From assembly GCA_044356865.1 (NCBI GenBank), contig JBIKVN010000029.1:1-18861 (forward strand): 18,861 nt of DNA, in the 5' to 3' direction. Under the pieces are notes generated by a model, which saw nothing but the letters and a program-made list of their open reading frames with translations, did no database searches and had not been told where the DNA came from. Made by a program: the position numbers and the translations under genes. The stretch is from JBEIUL01 sp044356865 (GTDB taxonomy: Bacteria; Planctomycetota; Phycisphaerae; Phycisphaerales; SM1A02). Shown here in pieces: positions 8,033-15,881 of the stretch; positions within the stretch are counted from its first letter, which is position 1, and each line of letters starts with the position of its first letter.

Positions 8033-8051
8033 CCGGACAGGAAGTCCGGCC
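8031..8051 (+). repeat. 8-bp GC-rich stem-loop between secDF and the LysM gene
   Basis: GGCCGGAC and GTCCGGCC form a perfect 8-bp stem around an AGGAA loop. No T-run follows, so a classical intrinsic terminator is unlikely. It may protect the secDF mRNA 3' end or attenuate transcription before the LysM gene, whose ATG is 35 nt downstream. Confidence 0.55.
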
Positions 8052-8077
8052 GCTTCGGCAGAGCACAAGGAACGCAT

Positions 8078-8082
8078 GGAGG
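8078..8082 (+). promoter_or_regulatory. Shine-Dalgarno of the LysM protein gene
   Basis: GGAGG lies 4 nt before the ATG at 8087. It is one of the few clear Shine-Dalgarno sequences in the window and fixes this start. Unlike four other genes here, this one has no TANNNT hexamer 10 nt before its start. Confidence 0.6.
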
Positions 8083-8086
8083 CGTC

Positions 8087-9001
8087 ATGAGCCAAGGTAC
8101 GAAAATCGTTGCGGTGGTGCTGTTCGTCCTCTTCGTCGGGACCGGGGTGTACTACCTCACCCTCTCGCCCGCGAGTCCGCCGGGTTCGCCAGCCGGGAAG
8201 GTGGCCGGGAACGCAGCCGAGCCGGCCGCGAAGCCGTCGTCGGCACGGGATCCGGGCTCGATCACGATGAACCCCCCGGCCCCGCGGATTGCCGACCCGC
8301 TCGCTCCGGGTGCTTCTTCGGGCGCCGCTCCGGCGGCTTCGGCGACTTCCCCCGCCGCCGTGGGGGCCGTTTCGGGATCCACTCCTTCAGCATCCGCATC
8401 AGGAACTGGCGCGACTCCTCCGCGGATCACGCTCGGTCCGGGCGGGGCGCCGGCCTCGGTCATGCCGCCCCTGGCCTTCAGCCGCCCGGCCGCGCCGCCC
8501 GCCGCGACCGCTCCCGGAGTTCCCCCGGTCCGTCCGACCGCGGCGGTGCCCGCCGTGACGCCGGCTCCGGTCGTCGCCGCCGACGCGACGCCGCCGACTT
8601 CGCCAACCTCGGCCACCGCGGGTCCGCGCGAGCATGTCGTCGCCAGCGGCGAGACCCTGAGTTCGATCGCCGCCCGGTTCCTCGGCTCGGAGAGCCGCTG
8701 GGCGGAGATCGCGAAGGCCAATCCCGGGGTCAACCCGAACTCGATGCGGGTCGGTACGAAACTGGCCATCCCGTCGGTCGCTTCGGCCTCTCCGTCGTCC
8801 GGGACGCGGACGGCCTCGGCCCCGGCCGCTTCGGCCAGCGAGTATGTCGTGAAGGCGGGTGACACCCTGACCGGCATCGCCCGACAGACCATGGGAAGCG
8901 CCGACTGGGAGTCGATCTACGAGGCCAACCGTTCGGTCATCGGGACGAATCCCGCGGCCTTGCGGGTCGGCATGCGGCTGTCGATCCCGAAGCGGTCGTG
9001 A
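8087..9001 (+). CDS. Membrane-anchored protein with two LysM domains
   Basis: Protein of 304 aa. An N-terminal membrane helix (about 6-25, no obvious signal-peptidase site) is followed by a low-complexity Ala/Pro/Ser/Thr-rich stretch (about 26-180), then two LysM domains. LysM1 (about 182-230) has HVVASGETLSSIAARFLG, and LysM2 (about 251-302) has YVVKAGDTLTGIARQTMG; both end in the family's MRVGTKLAIP or LRVGMRLSIP pattern. LysM binds N-acetylglucosamine-containing glycans, so the protein probably spans from the inner membrane to peptidoglycan. No hydrolase domain is visible, which suggests a structural or scaffold role. GGAGG 4 nt before the ATG supports the start. It is the last gene of the rightward block and is followed by a strong hairpin at 9034-9064. 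Confidence 0.85.
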   Translation: MSQGTKIVAVVLFVLFVGTGVYYLTLSPASPPGSPAGKVAGNAAEPAAKPSSARDPGSITMNPPAPRIADPLAPGASSGAAPAASATSPAAVGAVSGSTPSASASGTGATPPRITLGPGGAPASVMPPLAFSRPAAPPAATAPGVPPVRPTAAVPAVTPAPVVAADATPPTSPTSATAGPREHVVASGETLSSIAARFLGSESRWAEIAKANPGVNPNSMRVGTKLAIPSVASASPSSGTRTASAPAASASEYVVKAGDTLTGIARQTMGSADWESIYEANRSVIGTNPAALRVGMRLSIPKRS

Positions 9002-9033
9002 CCGTTCATCGGTAGTTCTGCGGTGGAATTGCG

Positions 9034-9064
9034 GCCGGTCCCGTCAGGCGACGGGGCCGGCTTT
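9034..9064 (+). terminator. Hairpin terminator after the LysM gene
   Basis: A 12-bp stem (9034-9045 with 9050-9061, one G-U pair at 9039/9056) has an AGGC loop and is followed by TTT then CCCC. It lies 32 bp after the LysM stop, at the meeting point of two convergent genes. Its left half contains the stop codon of the aldo/keto reductase (9044-9046). The T-run is short, so termination efficiency is uncertain. On the minus strand no T-run follows. Confidence 0.65.
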
Positions 9065-9799
9065 CCCCTGCGCCAGGGCGATGCACTCGGAGAGGTGCGC
9101 CGCCCGCAGGCTTCCCACCACCACGCAGGTCACCGCCGGCGCCGCGAGGGCGAACGGGATCGCCTCCGCCGGGGCCAGTCGCCCGCTCGCGAGGGCCTTC
9201 TTCACGAGCACGCTGCGGCCGAGTCCGGCCGCCCGCGCGAACGCCGGACGGAGGCTCGGGGCGCTCGGGTGGTACTCGAGCATGAGCGAGTCGTAGCCCG
9301 CCTCGAGGGCCGCGAGGGCGCCGGCGAGGGACTTCGCCGAGAAGCCGATGGCCGCGACCGCGCCCTCCTCGCGCAGCCCGCGCAGGGCGGCGGTCACGCC
9401 TTCCTCCCGAAGGATCCGCTCGTCGTCGCCGCTCGAGTGGACGAGCACCAGGTCCAGTCGCCCGCGCCCGAGCAGGTCGCGGCTGCGGGCGACGCTCGAG
9501 CGGGTGGCCCCGGCCGAGAAGTCGTAGGTCGAGCGGCCCGACTCGAACCGCTCCCCGACCTTCGTCGAGACGCTCACCGGCTCGGCGAGACCGGCCAGCG
9601 CGAGGCCCACCCGCCGCTCGGCAAGCCCATAGGCCGGGGCGGTGTCGATGTGGCGGATCCCGAGGGCGATCGCCTCGCGGACCAGCGAGATCGCCTCGTC
9701 CTCGCTCGGCAACGCGTACCCCTCGGCGTACTTGATGCCCTCGTTGCGGCCGATCTTGAACGATCCGAAGGCGATGGGCGAGGCGGACCGGAAGCTCAT
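9044..9799 (-). CDS. Aldo/keto reductase
   Basis: NADPH-dependent reductase of 251 aa, shorter than the usual 270-330. The catalytic tetrad of the superfamily is visible: Asp52 and Tyr57 in IDTAPAYG, Lys80 in VSTKVG, and His121 in LVLVHSS. The N-terminus carries KIGRNEGIKYAEGYALPSED, a distinctive loop. The C-terminal VVVGSLRAAHL corresponds to the cofactor-binding end of the fold. The ATG (9797-9799) overlaps the TGA of the upstream FAD oxidoreductase as ATGA, so translation is coupled and the two probably act in one pathway. The substrate is unknown. The stop lies inside the hairpin described at 9034-9064. Confidence 0.85.
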   Translation of the reverse strand: MSFRSASPIAFGSFKIGRNEGIKYAEGYALPSEDEAISLVREAIALGIRHIDTAPAYGLAERRVGLALAGLAEPVSVSTKVGERFESGRSTYDFSAGATRSSVARSRDLLGRGRLDLVLVHSSGDDERILREEGVTAALRGLREEGAVAAIGFSAKSLAGALAALEAGYDSLMLEYHPSAPSLRPAFARAAGLGRSVLVKKALASGRLAPAEAIPFALAAPAVTCVVVGSLRAAHLSECIALAQGKAGPVA

Positions 9800-10998
9800 C
9801 GCGGCCCTCCCGGGGCGAAGCGGGCCTCGTTCCAGGGGCTTTCGCCGATCCCGGGCCGCGGGGCCTCGAGCGTGACCGGTCCGCTCGGGCGGATCCCCCG
9901 GGCGGTCGCGGCGGCGACGACGAGGGCGGCCCCGCGGGGGGCGAGGGCAAGCTTGGTCGGAAAGAGCGTCACCACGGCGGCATGGTCATCGACGAGCGAG
10001 GCGTCGTCGGGGCGGGTTCCGCCGGCGGTGCGGGATTCGACGCGATCGCCGCGATAGCTCGCGAACTCGAGCGGTCCGGGATCGAGTTCCGGCAGGGTAC
10101 CGGCCAGCTCCGCGCGAAGCCGCCGGAGAAACTCGGGACTCTCGAGGCCGACCCCTTCCTCGGCGATCTTCCCGCCGACCTGCCAGGCGGTGCGGCCGGC
10201 GGCGTCGCGGGCCGAGGTGATCGTCACGCGGGTCGCGGCGCCGTCGACGCAGTGGCCGAAGAATTGCGGCAGGCGATCGGCCGGACCACGCACCAGGCCC
10301 ATGTGGAGCGGCCGTCGCTGCGAGCAGGGGGAAAGCCCGAGGGCGGCGCGGAAGCGGTCGTTCCCGCCGGCGGCGGCGAGGATCACCAGGCGGGCCCGGA
10401 GCCGCATCGGTTCGGCCGCCGCGGTGACGAGCGAGATCGCGGTCCGGTCGCCGTCGGGAGCGAAGGCGATCGACTCCGGGCCCGACGCCGCGACCATCCG
10501 ACTCCCGTGCCGCCCGAGGAAGGCCGCGACGAGCGACCGCGTGTCGAGACAGGGCTCGCCGAGCCGGTGGACCTCGGCGGCGTGCCGCAGGAGTGCGGGG
10601 CGTTCGGCGGGGGCGACCTCCTCGGGCCGCGTCCGGAGGGCGAGCCGTGCCCCGAGCATCCCGAGCCGCGAGGCGATCGAGCCGGTCCGCCAGAGCCAGG
10701 TTTCCGGCGAAAGGACCGTCACGCCACGAAGATCGGGCCGCTTCCGTCCGGCGAGCGACTCGAGCCACCGCCCGGGCATCTCGGAGACCGCGCCGGCCCC
10801 GGGATGCAAGAGCCCCGACAGCGAGTACTTCGTGCCGCCATGGATGATCCCCTGGCTCCAGAGCGTCTGTCCGCCCCCGAGCCGCCAAGGTTCGACGAGC
10901 ACGCACGAGAACCCCGCCTCGTCGAGGGCGTCGAGGGTCCACAGGGCGGCGATCCCGCCGCCGATCAGGACGCAGTCGAGGTCGCGCGGGTCATCCAT
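9796..10998 (-). CDS. FAD-dependent oxidoreductase (DAO / glycerol-3-phosphate-dehydrogenase-like fold)
   Basis: Protein of 400 aa with an N-terminal Rossmann FAD-binding motif (VLIGGGIAAL at 10-19, acidic Glu36 in VLVEP) and a second family block with QGIIHGGTKYSL (49-60), as in DAO-family oxidoreductases. A second hydrophobic strand LVILAAAGGNDR, matching the ATG/GG loop of the family, lies near 205-216. There is no signal peptide or membrane helix, so it is probably cytoplasmic. It is the first gene of a two-gene unit with the aldo/keto reductase (ATGA overlap). The ATG at 10998 has TACCCT exactly 10 nt upstream and no Shine-Dalgarno. The substrate is unknown; polyol, sugar-derivative or hydroxy-acid oxidation is possible but unsupported. 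Confidence 0.8.
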   Translation of the reverse strand: MDDPRDLDCVLIGGGIAALWTLDALDEAGFSCVLVEPWRLGGGQTLWSQGIIHGGTKYSLSGLLHPGAGAVSEMPGRWLESLAGRKRPDLRGVTVLSPETWLWRTGSIASRLGMLGARLALRTRPEEVAPAERPALLRHAAEVHRLGEPCLDTRSLVAAFLGRHGSRMVAASGPESIAFAPDGDRTAISLVTAAAEPMRLRARLVILAAAGGNDRFRAALGLSPCSQRRPLHMGLVRGPADRLPQFFGHCVDGAATRVTITSARDAAGRTAWQVGGKIAEEGVGLESPEFLRRLRAELAGTLPELDPGPLEFASYRGDRVESRTAGGTRPDDASLVDDHAAVVTLFPTKLALAPRGAALVVAAATARGIRPSGPVTLEAPRPGIGESPWNEARFAPGGPR

Positions 10999-11008
10999 CG
11001 GAATCGTC

Positions 11009-11014
11009 AGGGTA
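11009..11014 (-). promoter_or_regulatory. Putative -10 hexamer for the FAD oxidoreductase / AKR pair (N10 from ATG)
   Basis: On the minus strand this reads TACCCT, ending exactly 10 nt before the ATG at 10998. No Shine-Dalgarno lies in the intervening bases. It is the same arrangement as at 158, 1654 and 17963. It faces the plus-strand hexamer at 11032-11037. Confidence 0.48.
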
Positions 11015-11031
11015 GTCGAGCGGGGTGGACC

Positions 11032-11037
11032 TATCGT
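11032..11037 (+). promoter_or_regulatory. Putative -10 hexamer for the class IV deacetylase gene
   Basis: TATCGT (TANNNT) ends 8 nt before the GTG at 11046. If real, it excludes the alternative upstream GTG at 11025, which would lie ahead of the transcription start. No -35 is apparent. Confidence 0.35.
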
Positions 11038-11045
11038 GCCGCCCC

Positions 11046-11945
11046 GTGCGCGTCGCCTACCACCCCGACTACGCGGTCGAGCTTCCGGCGAACCATCCGT
11101 TCCCCATGCGGAAGTTCCCGCTGCTGGCGGAGATCCTGCGCCGCGAGGGGCTCGTGCGCGGGCACGAGTGGATCACGCCCGAGGAGGCCGAGTGGGAGAC
11201 GCTCGCCCTCGCCCACACCGAACGCTATCTCGACGCCCTGCGGCTCGGCACGCTCGCGCCGGCCGAGGAGCGCCGCCTCGGCCTGCCCTGGTCGCCGGCG
11301 CTCATCCGGCGCTCGCGGCTTGCGAGCCGCGGGACGATCGAGGCGTGTCTCGCGGCCCTCGAGGACGGTCTCGGGGCGAACCTCGGCGGCGGCACCCACC
11401 ACGCCCTGCCCGACGGCGGCGAGGGTTTCTGCGTCATCAACGACGTGGCGGTCGCGGTGCGCTGGCTGCGGCGCGAGGGGTACCTCGGCCGCGTCCTCGT
11501 CTGCGACCTCGATGTCCACCACGGGAACGGCAACGCGGTGGCGTTCGCCGACGACCCCGCGACCTATACCTTTTCGATGCACGGCGAGCGGAACTTCCCG
11601 ATTCGCAAGCCGCCGTCCGATCGTGATGTCCCGCTGCCCGACGGGACCGGCGACGAGGCATATCTCGAGACGCTCGGCCGCGAGCTGCCCGCGGCGATCG
11701 CCGCGGCACGGCCCGATCTCGTGGTCTACCTCGGCGGCGTCGATGTGCTCGCGGGGGATCGGTTCGGACGGCTCTCCCTGACCCCGGATGGGCTCCGGGC
11801 CCGCGAGGAACTCGTCCTCGAGACCGTCGCCCGCCACGGGCTGCCGATGGCCCTCACGCTGTCGGGAGGCTACGCCGCAACCCCGGAACGGACCGCCGAC
11901 CTGCACGCCGAGGTGCACCGGGCGGCGGCCCGCCGCCTCAGTTGA
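11046..11945 (+). CDS. Class IV (HDAC11-like) deacetylase-family protein
   Basis: Zinc hydrolase of 299 aa in the histone deacetylase / acetoin-utilisation / acetylpolyamine hydrolase superfamily. Visible motifs are GGGTHHALPDGGEGFCVIND (tandem His118/His119), DLDVHHGNGN (zinc ligands Asp156 and His158), YLGGVDVLAGDRFGRLSLT (zinc ligand Asp233), and LTLSGGY with catalytic Tyr276. The GxDxLxGDRxGxLS block resembles eukaryotic HDAC11, hence the class IV call. A bacterial substrate could be an acylated lysine, a small amide or a fatty-acyl group; this cannot be told from sequence. I chose GTG 11046 because family members start near MRVxYHPDY; a GTG at 11025 would add seven residues. It is divergent from the FAD/AKR pair (47-bp gap) and its stop overlaps the smc stop by 8 bp. 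Confidence 0.85.
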   Translation: MRVAYHPDYAVELPANHPFPMRKFPLLAEILRREGLVRGHEWITPEEAEWETLALAHTERYLDALRLGTLAPAEERRLGLPWSPALIRRSRLASRGTIEACLAALEDGLGANLGGGTHHALPDGGEGFCVINDVAVAVRWLRREGYLGRVLVCDLDVHHGNGNAVAFADDPATYTFSMHGERNFPIRKPPSDRDVPLPDGTGDEAYLETLGRELPAAIAAARPDLVVYLGGVDVLAGDRFGRLSLTPDGLRAREELVLETVARHGLPMALTLSGGYAATPERTADLHAEVHRAAARRLS

Positions 11946-14900
11946 GGATCGTCGCGAGCGGTGACGCCCCGCCCTTCAACTCGCCCTTCAACTCGCCCTT
12001 GACTTCGATGCCGTCGAGCCCGACCTCGCCGGGAGCCGCCTCGCGCTCGGCCCGCCCCTGCGCCTCGCGGCTCAGGCGGCCGTCGCTTCCGACCTCCTCG
12101 AAGCGCACCGCGACGCGGCGGCTCACGCCGCGCTGGGGCATGGTCACGCCGTACAGCATGTCGCAGGCCTGCATGGTGCGCTTGTGGTGGGTGATGACGA
12201 TGAAGTGGCTGCGCTCGAGGAACTGGCGGATCGTCGCGGTGAACCGCTCGACGTTCGCCTCGTCGAGAGCGGCGTCGACCTCGTCGAGGATGCAGAACGG
12301 GCTCGGTTTCGACTGGAAGATCGCCATGAGGAGGGCGACCGCGGTCATGGTCTTCTCGCCGCCCGAAAGCTGGTTGATGACCCGCGGTTCCTTGCCCGGC
12401 GGCTTGGCGCGGATCTCGACGCCCGACTCGAGCCAGTCGATCTCGCCGGCCCGCGGGCCGTCCTCGAACGGGATCAGGTAGAGGTCGGCGCTGCCTCCGC
12501 CGAAGAGGCGGCGGAACATGCCCGCGTCGCCGGCGAACCGCTCGCGCACCGCCTCGAAGGTCTCCTGGAAACGGGTGCGGCTGACCGCGTCGAGCCGCTC
12601 GATGAGGGCCGAGAGCTGGACCTTGGCCGCGTCGATGTCCGCGAGCTGCCGCTCGAGCTCGAGGAAGCGCCGCTCGAGTCCCTCGAGCTCGTCGATCGCG
12701 TCGAGATTGACATTGCCGAGCGTGCGGATCGCCTCGTGCAGCCCGGCCGCCTCGCGCTCGGCCGCCTCGCGGTCGAGCGCGGCGAAGCCCTCGGCCTCGC
12801 GCTCGACGCGGTGGGCCGGATAGAGGCGGGGGAGATCGAGCTCGAACTCGCGGAAGGAACTCTCCTCGAGGCTTTCGCGGCGGATCTCGGCCTCGCGGCG
12901 GCTCATCTCGACCGAGTTCCAGTCGCGCTCGGTCCGGCTGGCGACGCTGCGGGCGCTGGCGAGCTCGCCCGCGACCCGCTCGGCCTCGGCGCCGGCGGCG
13001 GCGAGGGCGGCGCCGACCCGCTCGAGGTCGCCGGCGAGCGACTGGAGTTCCGTCTCGGCGGCGTCGGCCTCGGCGTTCGCCTCGACGATCGCCCCTTCCA
13101 GCCGCTCGATCGCCTCGCGGCGGCGCACGCAGCTCTCGTTGAGGCTCTCGAGCTGGCGCTCCTGGCTCTCGGCCTGGGATTGCAGCGAGCGCCGTTCGCG
13201 CCGCGCCGCCTCGAGCCGTCCGGCCTCCTCGCCGAGCCGGCCGCGGGCCTCGGCGAGGGCGTCGCCGGCGGCGGCGATCGCGGCCGCCGAGCGCTCGACC
13301 TCGACGCGGCCCTCCTCGAGGCGGGCCCGCTCCTCGCTCGCGAGCCGTTCGCACGAGGCGATCCGCTCGACCAGCGCGGTCAGTTCCGACTGGACCCCGT
13401 CGATCCGTTCCAGGAGCTCGCGGTCCTCGGCGTCGATCGCGTCCCGCTCGGCCTCGATGCGGCGGATGAGCTGGTCGAGCCGCTCGCCCTGGTAGTTCGC
13501 GTCGACCTGGCCGCGCCGGGCCTCCTGCAGGCGGTCGGACAGTTCACGGATCCGCTGCCGCTCGGCCCCGGCCTCGCCCTGCAGGCGATTGGCCTCGAGC
13601 TCGAGGGCAGTCACCCGCAGCGAGACGCTTCCGAGCCGGGCGAGCACCTCGACCAGCTCGGCCCGCCGCCGCAGCATGCCGCGGAACCCGTCGCCGCCGT
13701 CGCCGGTCTCGGCCGGATGGACGACCAGGCACCCGTCGGCCTCGAGCAGCTCGCCGGTCCGGGCGAGGATCCTCGCCCCGGCAAGCGGCCCCGCCGCGAG
13801 GCGACGCGCGGCGTCGAGGTCGTCGACGAGGAAGGTCGTCCCGAGCAGCCGCTCGAGCACCGGATGGAGGGCCTCCTCGGCCCGCACGAGCGACAGGATC
13901 GGTTCCGCCCCCTCGACCGCCGGGAACGCCGTCGCGGCGGCGGTGCCCGCCGACATCGGGAAGAACGCGATCCGGCCCTCGAGCTCGCGCACCGCGGCGA
14001 GGGCCGGACCGTCGACGATCAGGTCGATCGCCTCCACGACGAGCAGCTCGAGCCGCTCGCCGAGGGCGGCTTCGACGAGATCGGCCTCGGCGCTGCCGGT
14101 CTCGATCGCGTCGGCAAGCAGCCCGCGGACGAAGGGAAAACGCTCGCGATCGGCCAGCACGGCCTTGGTCGCGCTCCCGACACCCTCGCGGCTGCGCTCG
14201 AGCTCCTCGAGCACGCGGCGGCGGCTCTCGAGCGAGGTGCGCTCGTCGCGGAACCCCGCAAGCTTCCCGAGCAGCTCGGCGTGGGTGTCGCCGAGGCTTG
14301 CGGCGCGGCGGCCGCGCTCCTCGAGCTCGCCCTGCAGCCGGCGGATCTCGTCCTCGAGCACCCAGCCCCGCACCGCGGCGGCGGAACGGGCGACGCGGTG
14401 CCCGTCGAGCTCGCGGGCGAACGGATCGCGCCGCGAGGCGAGCTTGCTGCGCTGCTCGCCGAGGGCGTGGCGACGGGCCTCGAGGCTCGAGGCCCGGTTG
14501 GCCAACTGGTTCCGCTCGCGTTCGATCCCCGTAACCGCCTCGCGGGCCCGGTCGTGGCGCTGTCGGGTCTCGATGGCCGCGGAACTCGCCCGGGCCCGTT
14601 CTTCCGTCGCGTCGGCCACCGCCCGCTCCGCCGCCGCCACCGTCTCGGCGCAGGCGGCGACCTGCCGGTCGGCCTCGCCGGTCCGCTCGGTGATCGCCGC
14701 GATCGCGCCCTCGAGGTCGGCGAGCCGCCCGCTCTCGTCGGCCAGCTGCTGCCGGGCGTCGGCCAGCGTCCGCTGCGAGAACTCGGCCCGCTGGGTCGCG
14801 CTCGAACGGCGCCCGGCCGTGGCCAGGCGGGCCTGCTCGAGCCCGTGCTGCTCCTCGTTCACGCGGTGCCGCGCCAGCTCGGCCTCCGCCCGAAGGTCCT

Positions 14901-15861
14901 CGAGCGAGCCGACCGCCGCGATCGCCCCGTCGCGGGCGGCGGTGAGGCCGGCGATCTCGGCGGAAAGGGCGTGCAATCTCTCGACGGTCTCGTGGTAGAG
15001 GTCGAGCGAGAGCGCCGTCCGCACCTCGCGCCGCCGGCTGTCGAGCTCGCGGAAGCGCTTCGCCTTCTCGGCCTGGCTGCGCACGATCCGCAGCCGGCGC
15101 TCGGTGCCCGAGAGCTGCTCGCGGGTCGCGACGAGGTTCTTCTCGGCGTGCTCGAGCTTCCGCGCCGCCTCGACCTTGCGGGCCCGGAACTTGGCGACGC
15201 CCGCCGCCTCCTCGAGGATCGACCGCCGCTCGGCGGGATTCGCGAGAAGCATGGCGTCCACCTTGCCCTGCTCGATGATCGAGTAGGCGTCGTTGCCGAT
15301 GCCGGTGTCGAGGAAGAGCTCGCGGATGTCCCGCAGCCGGACCTTGCGGGCGTTGATCAGGTACTCGCTGCGACCGTCGGCGTACAGCCGTCGCGTGACG
15401 TCGACGGTGTCGGCGTCGATCGGCAGCCGCCGGTCGAGCACCGCCCCGCGCCGCACGATCGAGGCCTCGTGGTCGCCGAGGCCGGCGTCGGTCTCGGGTT
15501 CCGGCTCGGGTCGCGACTCCTCGGGAAGCTCGAGGTCCCCGGAACGCGTCGCGGCGTTCCCGCCGTTCCGCTCGGCCCGGATCGTGGCCTCGTCGACCCG
15601 CGGGTTGTCGAAGGTCAGGGTGACCGAAGCCATCCCGCTGGGCTTGCGGCTCGAGCTGCCGGCGAAGATGACATCGAGCATCGCGCCGCCGCGGAGGCTC
15701 TTCGCGCTGCGCTCGCCGAGCACCCACTTGATCGCGTCGACCACGTTGCTCTTGCCGCAGCCGTTCGGCCCGACGATCCCGATGACGGGCGCGTCGAAGC
15801 GGAACTCGGTGGTGTCGGCGAAACTCTTGAATCCGCTCAGCGTCAGCTTGGCGAGCCGCAT
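11938..15861 (-). CDS. smc: Chromosome segregation protein SMC
   Basis: SMC ATPase of 1307 aa (about 1190 is usual) that compacts and separates chromosomes with ScpA/ScpB. The N-terminal head has MRLAKLTLSGFKSF and Walker A GPNGCGKSN (31-39). An acidic insertion at about 87-145 separates TLTFDN from LPIDADTVDVTRR, where Bacillus Smc has only a few residues. Long coiled coils (about 225-555 and 730-1085) flank a hinge at about 560-730. The C-terminal head carries LSGGEK (1165-1170) and Walker B CILDEVD (1190-1196), followed by a 49-residue Gly/Glu-rich tail after RVAVRFEEVG. The hinge lacks the usual GGSxTGG end. GGAGG lies 10 nt before the ATG. The gene follows the FlgI-like lipoprotein gene by 55 bp on the same strand. 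No scpA or scpB is in the window. Confidence 0.96.
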   Translation of the reverse strand: MRLAKLTLSGFKSFADTTEFRFDAPVIGIVGPNGCGKSNVVDAIKWVLGERSAKSLRGGAMLDVIFAGSSSRKPSGMASVTLTFDNPRVDEATIRAERNGGNAATRSGDLELPEESRPEPEPETDAGLGDHEASIVRRGAVLDRRLPIDADTVDVTRRLYADGRSEYLINARKVRLRDIRELFLDTGIGNDAYSIIEQGKVDAMLLANPAERRSILEEAAGVAKFRARKVEAARKLEHAEKNLVATREQLSGTERRLRIVRSQAEKAKRFRELDSRRREVRTALSLDLYHETVERLHALSAEIAGLTAARDGAIAAVGSLEDLRAEAELARHRVNEEQHGLEQARLATAGRRSSATQRAEFSQRTLADARQQLADESGRLADLEGAIAAITERTGEADRQVAACAETVAAAERAVADATEERARASSAAIETRQRHDRAREAVTGIERERNQLANRASSLEARRHALGEQRSKLASRRDPFARELDGHRVARSAAAVRGWVLEDEIRRLQGELEERGRRAASLGDTHAELLGKLAGFRDERTSLESRRRVLEELERSREGVGSATKAVLADRERFPFVRGLLADAIETGSAEADLVEAALGERLELLVVEAIDLIVDGPALAAVRELEGRIAFFPMSAGTAAATAFPAVEGAEPILSLVRAEEALHPVLERLLGTTFLVDDLDAARRLAAGPLAGARILARTGELLEADGCLVVHPAETGDGGDGFRGMLRRRAELVEVLARLGSVSLRVTALELEANRLQGEAGAERQRIRELSDRLQEARRGQVDANYQGERLDQLIRRIEAERDAIDAEDRELLERIDGVQSELTALVERIASCERLASEERARLEEGRVEVERSAAAIAAAGDALAEARGRLGEEAGRLEAARRERRSLQSQAESQERQLESLNESCVRRREAIERLEGAIVEANAEADAAETELQSLAGDLERVGAALAAAGAEAERVAGELASARSVASRTERDWNSVEMSRREAEIRRESLEESSFREFELDLPRLYPAHRVEREAEGFAALDREAAEREAAGLHEAIRTLGNVNLDAIDELEGLERRFLELERQLADIDAAKVQLSALIERLDAVSRTRFQETFEAVRERFAGDAGMFRRLFGGGSADLYLIPFEDGPRAGEIDWLESGVEIRAKPPGKEPRVINQLSGGEKTMTAVALLMAIFQSKPSPFCILDEVDAALDEANVERFTATIRQFLERSHFIVITHHKRTMQACDMLYGVTMPQRGVSRRVAVRFEEVGSDGRLSREAQGRAEREAAPGEVGLDGIEVKGELKGELKGGASPLATILN
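11970..12005. repeat. 12-bp in-frame tandem repeat at the smc 3' end
   Basis: The unit CGCCCTTCAACT (plus strand) occurs twice exactly and a third time with changes in the last five bases. It encodes the KGEL repeats in the Smc C-terminal tail. It is probably a small replication-slippage expansion in a non-essential tail; copy number may vary between strains. Confidence 0.7.
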
Positions 15862-15881
15862 CGGTCATCGACCTCCGTGTC

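Noticed and set aside
4332..8066. Minus-strand open frame of 1244 codons across secDF
   Set aside because: Antisense to an intact secDF. The translation is Arg/Asp/His-rich with no recognisable motif, typical of GC-rich shadow frames.
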